From IMG/VR virus record IMGVR_UViG_3300018083_000130, positions 1-20,087 of that record: a stretch of DNA of 20,087 nt; one strand, written 5' to 3'. A program made the position numbers and the translations under genes. The stretch is from a virus. Below are positions 13,229-19,150 of this stretch, one piece after another. Under the pieces are notes generated by a model. It was not told the DNA's origin. It did no database searches and worked only from the letters and a program-made list of their open reading frames with translations. Each line of letters opens with the position of its first letter. Positions within the stretch are counted from its first letter, which is position 1.

Positions 13229-13646
13229 GCTTCAGCGCCTTCCAGCGGCGAACAAGCTCCTGGCTCGGCGCGTTGTTCCACATGAACGCAACGGAGTCGC
13301 GCAGCTCCTGCGCGTTGTTCATGTCGTGCAAAGCAACACGGCCCTCGGTAGGTTTCAGCGCGTCATCGTGCAGATCGCATCGGCCGTCCACGTTGAGAAA
13401 CGTGCAGCGACCCTCTGAAGGTGACTTAGAGCTTCTGACTGTAGACGGTACCAGATGCTCGAAGTAACCATGAGCAGCACCTGAAGGGTGAACCTTGAAA
13501 TACAACGTCAGACGATCACCGAACCCGGCATCGACTAACTTGCGCAAATCCTCCGGCGTTCCGAAGCATGGCCTGCGCTCGCACATCGCGACGCACGCTC
13601 GGCATGCGCAGTCAACGGTTTTGAGCGTGCCGACGTTGATCGCCAT
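13209..13646 (-). repeat. 20-bp direct repeat at the starts of two adjacent genes
   Basis: Bases 13209-13228 and 13627-13646 match at 17 of 20 positions and both contain GTGCCGACGTT on the plus strand. Each encodes MAINVGTL at the start of a gene (GTG 13228 and ATG 13646). The downstream proteins are otherwise unrelated. Coordinates span both copies; the DNA between is the cysteine-rich gene. Confidence 0.8.
13218..13646 (-). CDS. Cysteine-rich YkgJ/UPF0153-like protein
   Basis: A 142-residue protein with seven cysteines that matter: Cys13, 15, 18, 22 and 27 near the N-terminus (C-x-C-x-x-C-x-x-x-C-x-x-x-x-C) and Cys81 and 90 in 'G-R-C-T-F-L-N-V-D-G-R-C-D-L-H'. The second half of that pattern is characteristic of the YkgJ family of putative zinc or iron-sulfur proteins, where it usually reads 'G-x-C-x-F-L-x-x-x-G-x-C-x-I-H'. 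A 'P-E-D-L-R-K-L-V-D-A-G' helix between the clusters also fits. Function of the family is not settled. The first eight residues (MAINVGTL) and the DNA for them are shared with the next gene. It is flanked by binding-type virion genes, so its presence here is odd. ATG 13646 overlaps the upstream stop region; the ribosome site is weak. Confidence 0.68.
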   Translation of the reverse strand: MAINVGTLKTVDCACRACVAMCERRPCFGTPEDLRKLVDAGFGDRLTLYFKVHPSGAAHGYFEHLVPSTVRSSKSPSEGRCTFLNVDGRCDLHDDALKPTEGRVALHDMNNAQELRDSVAFMWNNAPSQELVRRWKALKRGH

Positions 13647-13647
13647 A

Positions 13648-14271
13648 TCAAGGCACTTCGCTTATCGAGAAATCCTCGAAGCGCGCGCCGTCCGCAAACT
13701 GGGCAAACAAGCCGTGCTTGGTCGCGGTCTGGTTGAACGCATCGGTTCCGCTCGTCCGAAGATTCCACGCGCCGCTGGTAAAGTGCCAGCCCTCGATGGT
13801 GGTTCCGTTCAAAACCACCTTGACCTTATCTCCTGTGGCAATCGTTCCGACCCATTCAGTGCCGACAATGGATTCACCGCCTCCGTCCACCTTCTGAATA
13901 TCCATCCCGCCGCCGGACCTCCCACAACGCAGCCGGTATAGATTGGTGGAGTCAACTACCCGGAACACTAGCCCGACGCCATCCCCCGCCTTGTTGGAAA
14001 TGGTGACTTCAACCACTGCGTCTGTCTGCGATGACTCAAGGTAGCAGGCTCCGTTGTTGCCGAAGGTTGGAGAATACGCGGCGTTTCCGTTGATGCCCCA
14101 ATCGTTGACGAGCGCCACCCACGCAGAGCCTGCATCGGACGGCGTGCCGATATTGTTGGTGGTATCGGCGCGGTTGAAAGTGTCCGATCGAAAAATCTCC
14201 GGCTCGCCGCCCTCCGCAGCAGGCAGTACATCCCCGCCCGATCCGAACAGCGAGACGAAATTACGCGGCAT
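13648..14271 (-). CDS. Concanavalin/LamG-like domain protein, putative virion binding protein
   Basis: A 207-residue protein (MPRNFVSLFGSGGDVLPAAE...). After a glycine-rich 30-residue start, residues about 30-207 read as one beta-sandwich of the concanavalin-like type: 'D-T-F-N-R-A-D-T', 'G-S-A-W-V-A-L-V-N-D-W-G-I', 'G-V-G-L-V-F-R-V-V-D-S-T-N-L-Y-R-L-R-C-G', 'G-D-K-V-K-V-V-L-N-G-T-T-I-E-G-W-H' and 'H-G-L-F-A-Q-F-A-D-G-A-R-F-E-D-F-S-I'. The 'G-L-V-F-R' plus 'Y-x-L-R' plus 'H-G-L-F' set is typical of this fold in phage tail and surface proteins. The likely role is carbohydrate binding or virion decoration. It starts at ATG 14271 without a strong ribosome site, 51 bases after the previous gene ends, and its stop is one base from the next start. 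No catalytic site is evident. Confidence 0.75.
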   Translation of the reverse strand: MPRNFVSLFGSGGDVLPAAEGGEPEIFRSDTFNRADTTNNIGTPSDAGSAWVALVNDWGINGNAAYSPTFGNNGACYLESSQTDAVVEVTISNKAGDGVGLVFRVVDSTNLYRLRCGRSGGGMDIQKVDGGGESIVGTEWVGTIATGDKVKVVLNGTTIEGWHFTSGAWNLRTSGTDAFNQTATKHGLFAQFADGARFEDFSISEVP

Positions 14272-14322
14272 ACGGGCGCACCCACGCCGGAGCCAACGCC
14301 CCGGCGTTCAGGCACTCACCGA

Positions 14323-14802
14323 TTACTCGGCGATTTCGCAGCCGACCGAGTGCAGCAGCGAAGCCTCTCCGGCGACGCTGTTGATGTCGATCTCGTCCGC
14401 GCTGCCGGCTTCCAGGCAGATTGCGGAATCCGCGTCACGGGCAACCCAACCGCCAGGACCGGCCTTGCCGCAGCCGAAGCCCACCTGGTAGGCGCCGGAC
14501 ACGGTGCCCGCGGTGATCGCCGAGGCCTTGTCCACGCACACTGTCGATGCGGTCGTGCCGATGCGGCGCGGCGCGGGCGTCACGGTGGTGCCACCGGTGC
14601 CAACGGTGGTCCAGCGGCGAACCTTGTAGCCGATGCCGCTGATCGTCGTGGCCGCAGCCGCGCGCCCGAGGCAGAAGATCGCCTGTATGTCGCAGTTGCG
14701 CGTGGTTTGTCGAAGAACCAGCGTCGGATCTTCGGTGTTGGGCACCGCGTGCGTCGCGTAGGGGGTGGCGGGCGCTTGTTCTACTCCGTAAACGAAGGGC
14801 AT
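14323..14802 (-). CDS. Putative abundant virion protein, beta-rich
   Basis: A 159-residue protein (MPFVYGVEQAPATPYATHAV...) with a strong GGAG site 6 bases before ATG 14802. It is rich in Ala, Gly, Thr and Val with eight or so predicted strands, such as 'T-I-S-G-I-G-Y-K-V-R-R-W-T', 'G-A-Y-Q-V-G-F-G-C-G-K-A-G-P-G-G-W-V-A-R-D-A-D' and the end 'S-L-L-H-S-V-G-C-E-I-A-E'. The pattern of 'G-W-V-A-x-D-x-D' followed by an acidic C-terminal 'E-I-x-E' recalls small phage virion proteins annotated as hypothetical. It holds seven cysteines, unusual for a cytoplasmic-assembled capsid protein. Its ribosome site lies in an inverted repeat, so translation could be controlled. It heads the block of binding-type genes. 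The function is not recognised. Confidence 0.65.
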   Translation of the reverse strand: MPFVYGVEQAPATPYATHAVPNTEDPTLVLRQTTRNCDIQAIFCLGRAAAATTISGIGYKVRRWTTVGTGGTTVTPAPRRIGTTASTVCVDKASAITAGTVSGAYQVGFGCGKAGPGGWVARDADSAICLEAGSADEIDINSVAGEASLLHSVGCEIAE

Positions 14803-14804
14803 GT

Positions 14805-14831
14805 GCCTCTCCTTGAAAAATCCAAGGAGGC
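14805..14831 (-). promoter_or_regulatory. Hairpin covering the ribosome binding site of the 14802 gene
   Basis: In the transcript CUCCUUG (14829-14823) can pair with CAAGGAG (14815-14809) around a 7-base loop, GAUUUUU. The second arm contains the Shine-Dalgarno sequence. Outer bases GCC/GGC could extend it with a bulge. In this form the ribosome site would be closed, so a protein, ligand or coupled ribosome might open it. The 87 bases between 14803 and 14889 otherwise show no clear promoter. Confidence 0.65.
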
Positions 14832-14889
14832 AAATGTCCGGCGGGGCGTGAGCGCGGCGGGACGCGAGCTTGGTAGTTGATTGAAAAAG

Positions 14890-14991
14890 TTACTTCTGCT
14901 TCTGAGTCTCCAGCCATTTCTCCCACGCCGAGATCACGCCTTTAACAAGGCGTATCAGGGTTTCGTGTAATTGAAGGGTAGCGGGGTTCAT
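14890..14991 (-). CDS. 33-residue small protein
   Basis: A short gene coding MNPATLQLHETLIRLVKGVI and ending S-A-W-E-K-W-L-E-T-Q-K-Q-K. Its ATG (14991) overlaps the upstream stop as ATGA, the style used throughout this operon, and there are no rare or shadow-like features. The sequence forms one amphipathic helix with two Trp and a charged end; it is not hydrophobic enough to be a holin. Genes of this kind, one helix ending in 'A-W-E-K-W-L', are seen beside terminase genes in other phages as far as I recall, but I know of no function. Its DNA contains a perfect 7-bp stem (14936-14953). Support is overlap, length and protein-like composition only. Confidence 0.62.
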   Translation of the reverse strand: MNPATLQLHETLIRLVKGVISAWEKWLETQKQK

Positions 14992-15281
14992 GCTTTGAAA
15001 AAAACCAGCCTTGGTATTCCGAACAAGTTCTGGTTTTGCATCAACCTCTGGTAAATCAGTTGCTGATTCCCAGGGCGCATCAACGTAATACGCACAACCT
15101 TCGAGACAGGCGGCTTATCGTCAGTTGCCGGCTCGTATCCCTCTACAACGAGTTCTACCTCGCCCATAATTGGATCGCGCCTGAAGTCAGATATCCAGTT
15201 GTCACGCTCTATCGTTGGCATCCAACTAAACATCGTATGCTCGCTGCCATTGGTAATGCCGATACATGCCTTAAGGTTCAC
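14988..15281 (-). CDS. Hypothetical phage protein (about 97 residues)
   Basis: A protein with 'W-M-P-T-I-E-R-D-N-W-I-S-D-F-R-R-D-P-I-M-G-E-V-E-L-V-V-E-G-Y-E-P' and the end 'L-M-R-P-G-N-Q-Q-L-I-Y-Q-R-L-M-Q-N-Q-N-L-F-G'. I choose GTG 15281, which overlaps the end of the upstream gene and has GAGG nine bases before it. The open frame extends back to ATG 15386, but that part lies wholly over the preceding gene and its many cysteines look like a frame shadow. An internal ATG at the 'M-F-S-W' position is an alternative. No known domain, membrane segment or metal motif is seen. It lies between two other small genes on the way from terminase to the structural block. Confidence 0.62.
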   Translation of the reverse strand: MNLKACIGITNGSEHTMFSWMPTIERDNWISDFRRDPIMGEVELVVEGYEPATDDKPPVSKVVRITLMRPGNQQLIYQRLMQNQNLFGIPRLVFFKA

Positions 15282-15486
15282 GGCAAACGTCCTCAAACAG
15301 CGGTGCTGGTCCCAACATCGGACCGAATCGTGACGGCTCAAACCGCATTTCGGACAACCTGCGCAGCGCCCACAGCAATTGAGCATCCTCGCTTGAAAAT
15401 CCGCGCAGCTTCATCTTGGAGATAGGTTGAACCTTGGATTGTTCCATGAGTTCTCCCCATAACTGCAATAGCTGCTCGTCAGTCAC
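15271..15486 (-). CDS. Small hypothetical phage protein (71 residues)
   Basis: A helical protein (VTDEQLLQLWGELMEQSKVQ at its start, the first residue being Met in vivo). I choose GTG 15486 because AAGGAGG lies upstream and its GTGA overlaps the TGA stop of the preceding gene. The longer open frame is arginine- and serine-rich and reads as a shadow. Residues 1-55 suggest two or three helices ('E-D-A-Q-L-L-W-A-L-R-R-L-S-E-M-R'), and the end carries 'G-P-M-L-G-P-A-P-L-F-E-D-V'. No motif reveals a function. The tight overlap on both sides makes it a real operon member. Confidence 0.62.
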   Translation of the reverse strand: MTDEQLLQLWGELMEQSKVQPISKMKLRGFSSEDAQLLWALRRLSEMRFEPSRFGPMLGPAPLFEDVCREP

Positions 15487-15818
15487 TTCCCCTCCTTCAG
15501 CAGCTTCGCCAGCGGCGTGGCATCCGCTTCCACGACTGCTGCGAGCTCTTGCTGATTCAGATAACGGCCATGGGACGCGATCTGTTCCTGCTTCAGTTTT
15601 TCGAAAAACACCTCGTCCGGCATGACCATCGTGTTGGTCAGGTGTCCGTGAGTCTCGAAACACTTTTGGCAGAGGTAAAACAGAAAAGTCATGTTTTCTT
15701 CAGGGCACGATCCCCCGTTCGCCCCGCAGTTCGCGCAGAACACGGGAATCCACACGCCCACTTGCGTGAAGATGCGCCCCTTCGTTTCCTTCGCGCGGCT
15801 GTCGGGGAGAATGTCCAT
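15483..15818 (-). CDS. Zinc-ribbon-like small phage protein
   Basis: A 111-residue protein (MDILPDSRAKETKGRIFTQV...). Residues about 28-60 hold C-A-N-C-G, a further Cys in 'G-G-S-C-P-E-E-N', and C-Q-K-C, with 'H-G-H' just after. This gives a C-x-x-C ... C-x-x-C metal ribbon with spare Cys and His. The C-terminal half is helical and acidic ('D-E-V-F-F-E-K-L-K-Q-E-Q-I', 'Q-Q-E-L-A-A-V-V-E-A-D-A-T-P-L-A-K-L-L'). It follows the large terminase gene by three bases and may be translated with it. A role in nucleic acid binding or as a packaging accessory is only an inference; no known family is recognised. Confidence 0.72.
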   Translation of the reverse strand: MDILPDSRAKETKGRIFTQVGVWIPVFCANCGANGGSCPEENMTFLFYLCQKCFETHGHLTNTMVMPDEVFFEKLKQEQIASHGRYLNQQELAAVVEADATPLAKLLKEGK

Positions 15819-15821
15819 CGT

Positions 15822-17981
15822 TCACCAGTTCTTCACAAACCCGCCGCGGCGGCGCGGGGGCGGCGAGTATTTCTGCCGTGCAGACGTCTGGACAGCCGGG
15901 GCCGGCGCCGCATCCGCCGCGCCTTCCGGAGCAGTGTCCGACTCGGTTGCGGCGCCGGTGTCCGTCGTGACCTTCGCCGCCTGGAGCAGCAGGTCCTGCT
16001 GCGCGGGGTTGATCGCGCGCTCGAGCTGGTCCCAGTTGAGGCGCGAGCGGCCGGAGTATTCGGCAGCCGCGTCCGCCATGCCGGCGCAATCGAGCGCCTC
16101 GTTGCGCCGCCCCTTCTCCAGCACCCACTCGACGCGCGGCTGCCCGCGCAGGTAGCGAGTGACGCGCTTCTCCGCCGTGATCTGGTCGAACACGTCGTCC
16201 GGCAGCCCGCTTGGGAAATGCACGTAGCCGGGAATTCCCCCAGGCTGGACCGCGGCCCAGTCGATGGCGCCGGCGGCGGTCTTCGGCGGTTCGAGTTTCA
16301 ATCGCGCGTAGAGCGAGCCCTTCGCGGTGTCGGAGCCGTACTGCCAGATCTCGACGCCGCCCTTGATTACTTCGCCGTGGTGGTTGACGTCCTGCTTCGA
16401 CGGCTTGCCAATGACGGCGCGGCCTGCTGCTGCTTGTCCCTTAACCGCGATAACTCGCCGGGTATGTGCCCATTTGCGCGCATAAACTCGCACGAAGTGC
16501 GTCGTTACGCCGTCGCCTGCGTCGATCGCCATCGCGGTGATGCGCAGGCTGTTTCCGCCCGCGTGCGGGTAGCCTTTAGCGAGCAGGTCGTCGAGCGCCT
16601 GCCATGTGGCCTCCAGCGCCGGCGAGCCGAAGATCACATGCCGGTCGATCAGCCAGGACTCGCGGTCGCGCCCCTCGCCCCACACGTAGGCCTCAAGGCG
16701 ATTGTGCTGGACGTCGACGCCGGCGGTGAGGAGCAGGCATTTCGCCGGCACCACCGCGCCCAGGCGCCACGGCTCGACGCGCGCCTTGAGAAAATGCGCC
16801 TCGATCGCCTCGCCCGCCTCGTCGTAGGCCTCGCCGAGGATCGTATTCCAGAACGTCTTGAGTTTGGTGCCGCTCGGGTCGCGCTGCGCTTCGAGCCACT
16901 TCAGCACCACCTGCCGCCAGGAGAACCAGCCGAGCGGCGAGTAGAGCGCGTTGATCTTGAATCCGGCCGCGCGGTCCGGGCCCGGGTTGGTCGCGACCCA
17001 CCGCCCCGCCGCGAGGAGCTCCGGCTTGATGTGCTCGTCGATGCGGCCGTGGCAGGCTTCGCATTCGTAGTGCACGTCGAGGAGCTCGCCGGTGTCGCGC
17101 TCGATCGCGCCGGGCTCGTCGGCCGCCGCGGCGCGGATCTCGCCGGTGCCGGTGTCGGTGATCTCCCAGGTCTTGCGCGTTTCCCAGCGCAGCCGCTCGA
17201 AGATCAGTACCTGCTCGTGCGCGCAGCCCGGGCACGGCACCTTGTAGACGCGCTGGTCGCTCGCCTTGTAGGCAACATCGATGCGCCCGCCGGTGATGGT
17301 TGGGGTGCTGCATTTAAAAATCTTGCGGCGCGCGAAGGTGTCGGTGCGCTTCTCGGCGAGCTCCTCGGGGTCGCCCTGGCCGTCGACGTCGGCCGGATAT
17401 TCCTCGATCTCGTCCAGGAACAGGTTCCGGATCGGGCTCGACTTGAGCTCGGTCGCGGAGTTCGCGCCGGCGAAGAGCAGCACGCCGCCGTCGAATTCCT
17501 TGAGCAGTATCGTGTTGCCGCTGTCGCGCGACTTCGCCTCGCGCACCTTCTCGCGCAGGCACGGCGTGTCCTGGATCATCGGGCTCACGCGCGTGCGCGA
17601 GGTCTTCTTCGACGAGCCTGAGGTCGGCGACACGAACATCGTCGGGCCCAGGCCTTGGTCGATGATCGAGCCGATCCAGTTGTTGCCGCACTCGGTGCCG
17701 CCGAGCTGCGTCGCCTTTTTCAATACAACGACGACCGTAGGGTCCGACGTCGAGAGCGCATCCATGATCTCGCGCAGATACGGCGTGCGATCCGTCCGCC
17801 AGCGGCCGGGCTCCGCTGCGTAGCTCTTGTTCAGTATCCGGTTCTCGTCCGCCCACTGGCTGACCGGCCGCTCGGGATCCAGCGCCAGGCCCGAGGCGAA
17901 CGCGCTAAAGCAAAGCTGGCTCGCGTTCGTCAGCCCCGGCAGCAGCGGCTGCTCGTTGTTCCAGTTCAGCGCAGAATTCAC
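15822..17981 (-). CDS. Large terminase subunit, lambda gpA family
   Basis: A 719-residue protein that cuts concatemeric phage DNA and drives it into the prohead. The ATPase half shows 'V-V-V-L-K-K-A-T-Q-L-G-G-T-E' (Walker A region, about 84-97) and 'N-L-F-L-D-E-I-E-E-Y-P' (Walker B, Asp190-Glu191). A zinc pair follows: Cys250 and 253, Cys307 and 310, as in other gpA proteins. The nuclease half has 'L-L-T-A-G-V-D-V-Q-H-N-R-L-E' (Asp423), 'A-M-A-I-D-A-G-D-G' (Asp487) and 'R-N-E-A-L-D-C-A-G-M-A-D'. Length is slightly above lambda gpA (641) owing to an Ala/Thr/Pro-rich C-terminal tail ending in basic residues. The start is GTG 17981 with AAGG upstream, overlapping the small subunit by 77 bases. 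A later start cannot be excluded. Confidence 0.95.
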   Translation of the reverse strand: MNSALNWNNEQPLLPGLTNASQLCFSAFASGLALDPERPVSQWADENRILNKSYAAEPGRWRTDRTPYLREIMDALSTSDPTVVVVLKKATQLGGTECGNNWIGSIIDQGLGPTMFVSPTSGSSKKTSRTRVSPMIQDTPCLREKVREAKSRDSGNTILLKEFDGGVLLFAGANSATELKSSPIRNLFLDEIEEYPADVDGQGDPEELAEKRTDTFARRKIFKCSTPTITGGRIDVAYKASDQRVYKVPCPGCAHEQVLIFERLRWETRKTWEITDTGTGEIRAAAADEPGAIERDTGELLDVHYECEACHGRIDEHIKPELLAAGRWVATNPGPDRAAGFKINALYSPLGWFSWRQVVLKWLEAQRDPSGTKLKTFWNTILGEAYDEAGEAIEAHFLKARVEPWRLGAVVPAKCLLLTAGVDVQHNRLEAYVWGEGRDRESWLIDRHVIFGSPALEATWQALDDLLAKGYPHAGGNSLRITAMAIDAGDGVTTHFVRVYARKWAHTRRVIAVKGQAAAGRAVIGKPSKQDVNHHGEVIKGGVEIWQYGSDTAKGSLYARLKLEPPKTAAGAIDWAAVQPGGIPGYVHFPSGLPDDVFDQITAEKRVTRYLRGQPRVEWVLEKGRRNEALDCAGMADAAAEYSGRSRLNWDQLERAINPAQQDLLLQAAKVTTDTGAATESDTAPEGAADAAPAPAVQTSARQKYSPPPRRRGGFVKNW

Positions 17982-18519
17982 GGAGGGCCTTCTGGATCTC
18001 GTCGGTCAGGTACTTGTGGATCTGCGTCGGGTTGGTCATTGATGCGAGCACCGGCGCAGTGCGGTCCGGGATGGCCAGCATCCTGTTTCGTATCCCTCGC
18101 GCCGCCTCCGATTCTGCCTTCCTCACGCCGGCCGACGGCACTAGCGCCCCCGCCTCCTTAAGCATTTTCATTTCCGCAAGCGACGCCACGGCCTTCTGTT
18201 CGCGAGCCTTGTCGGCCCAATACGACTTGTCGTCGCGCGCAGCGTTGGCGGAGTCCGGCTTATCCGCCGGCTTCGGGAGCAACTCGGGCTGCACACCAGG
18301 CGCTGGCGCTTCTGGCACCGAACTTGTCGACGTGATGTTCCCGTCCCGCCTGATACCCTTCGCCTGGTCCAGCGACGCATCGAGCAGCGCGTTCGACGCA
18401 TCCGCGTCAACCCGGCCGTCTTCCAGCACCACCACGCGCCCGTCGTCCACCCACTGGTAGACCCGGGCACGGGAGACCTTCCGTTCCTTAGAAAACTCGG
18501 TCTTCGTTAGCGGTCGCAT
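17905..18519 (-). CDS. Small terminase subunit, Nu1-like DNA-binding protein
   Basis: A 204-residue protein that would recognise the packaging site and hand DNA to the large subunit. Residues 1-25 (M-R-P-L-T-K-T-E-F-S-K-E-R-K-V-S-R-A-R-V-Y-Q-W-V) form a winged helix-turn-helix of the Nu1/MerR type, with 'V-S-R-A-R-V-Y-Q-W-V-D-D-G-R-V' as recognition helix and wing. A Pro-rich linker (about 70-95) leads to a charged helix region ('S-Y-W-A-D-K-A-R-E-Q-K-A-V-A-S-L-A-E-M-K-M-L-K-E-A-G'), typical of self-association domains in this family. I choose ATG 18519 with AGGGG upstream. A GTG at 18546 would read through one of the direct repeats. Adjacent to gpA-type large subunit, as in lambda. Confidence 0.88.
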   Translation of the reverse strand: MRPLTKTEFSKERKVSRARVYQWVDDGRVVVLEDGRVDADASNALLDASLDQAKGIRRDGNITSTSSVPEAPAPGVQPELLPKPADKPDSANAARDDKSYWADKAREQKAVASLAEMKMLKEAGALVPSAGVRKAESEAARGIRNRMLAIPDRTAPVLASMTNPTQIHKYLTDEIQKALREFCAELEQRAAAAAGADEREPALL

Positions 18520-18525
18520 AGCACC

Positions 18526-18568
18526 CCTGACACCATCTAACGCCACCCCGTCAAGTCATCCTGACACC
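18526..18568 (-). promoter_or_regulatory. Two direct repeats upstream of the small terminase gene (candidate cosB-like site)
   Basis: On the coding strand GTTAG-N-N-GGTGTCAGG occurs twice (18576-18560 and 18542-18526 by repeat), 34 bases apart, with 14 of 17 positions equal. The second copy touches the ribosome site of the small terminase gene. In lambda, repeats bound by the Nu1 protein (cosB) lie just before its gene. They might instead act as an operator. A TTGACG at about 18554-18549 has no good -10 partner. Confidence 0.5.
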
Positions 18569-18626
18569 CACTAACTAAATCGCGATCGAGGTTGGAATTA
18601 CCCCGAGGGAAAAGGTCCAGGAAGAA

Positions 18627-18662
18627 CCTACGAAATTTTAGGGACTTATATACTTAACTCCC
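18627..18662. repeat. Left arm of inverted repeat around the methyltransferase gene
   Basis: The core is 18641-18662. Its reverse complement matches 19151-19172 at 21 of 22 positions, beginning GGGAGTTAAGTATATAA. Matching continues more loosely out to CCTA at 18627. The arm is much richer in A/T than its surroundings. It lies seven bases beyond the methyltransferase stop codon. A second CCCGAGGG copy occurs at 18602-18609, and the DNA from 18570 to 18626 shows nothing else I can name. Confidence 0.9.
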
Positions 18663-18669
18663 GAGGGCA

Positions 18670-19146
18670 TCATTTCGGCTCAAGAATGAAAGCCGCGATG
18701 TGTCGCCCGGTGCCTTTGCCGGTGGATCCGTCCTCGATGGCGTTCCAGCGCACGTCGCCGAGGTTTCTGACCTTCGTGCCGATCACCGACAAGATCATCA
18801 GCACCCACTTGTCCACGGGATACACCAGTACTACCCGTTTGCCTTTCGCGTTTTCCTCAATCGCCTTGCGAACCCACGCTGTAGGGCCTTTCTTGCGCCC
18901 CTGGTGCATGATTGACCCGAAAGGCGGGTTTACGTAGTTGCTGGATCCCCACTCGCAGGAGAGGCCGTCAAAGCCTTCCGGCAGCGGATACGGGCACGGG
19001 TCGAAGTCAAAGTGAAACTCGGCATCCAGTGCGGCATACAGCACCGGTGGTGTCAGCCAGTAGTGCAGACCGTCCGCACCGTTACCGGCGTGGAACTTGT
19101 TTTCTGCCGGAACCAGTTGGCTTTGATGTTTAGGATTCATTCTCAT
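18670..19146 (-). CDS. Phage DNA N6-adenine methyltransferase (Dam-type)
   Basis: A 158-residue protein of the small phage adenine methyltransferase family. It shows 'H-Y-W-L-T-P-P' (28-34), 'F-D-F-D-P-C-P-Y-P' (46-54, with the Asp-Pro motif) and 'N-Y-V-N-P-P-F-G' (70-77, the N-P-P-F catalytic motif IV). Such enzymes methylate adenine in phage DNA and can protect against host restriction or mark DNA. The length is typical for the family. The gene is bracketed within a few bases by inverted repeats. No Shine-Dalgarno sequence precedes ATG 19146 (or ATG 19140); the repeat arm occupies that place. TATACT in the arm could be a -10 box giving a nearly leaderless message, but no -35 is evident. It lies between HNH and small terminase genes. 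Confidence 0.9.
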   Translation of the reverse strand: MRMNPKHQSQLVPAENKFHAGNGADGLHYWLTPPVLYAALDAEFHFDFDPCPYPLPEGFDGLSCEWGSSNYVNPPFGSIMHQGRKKGPTAWVRKAIEENAKGKRVVLVYPVDKWVLMILSVIGTKVRNLGDVRWNAIEDGSTGKGTGRHIAAFILEPK

Positions 19147-19150
19147 TCGT

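Noticed and set aside
14936-14953. Perfect 7-bp stem with a 4-base loop as a possible terminator
   Set aside because: It is inside the 33-codon gene, has no U tract, and encodes ordinary residues.
15282-15386. Cysteine-rich N-terminal extension of the 14988 gene, suggestive of a metal site
   Set aside because: It lies fully over the preceding small gene, and the Cys codons arise from that gene's sequence read in another frame; GTG 15281 is the better start.
15549-17621. A very long plus-strand open frame (690 codons) opposite the large terminase gene
   Set aside because: It is arginine/valine/alanine-rich with no domain, and mirrors the GC-biased codons of the opposite gene. The same holds for long plus frames at about 1111-2280, 3655-4725, 4816-5955 and 9274-10395.
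18633-18662. Resemblance of the repeat arm to single-subunit phage RNA polymerase promoters (T7/SP6 type)
   Set aside because: Only loose similarity in an AT-rich stretch; lambda-like phages do not normally encode such a polymerase and none is visible here.
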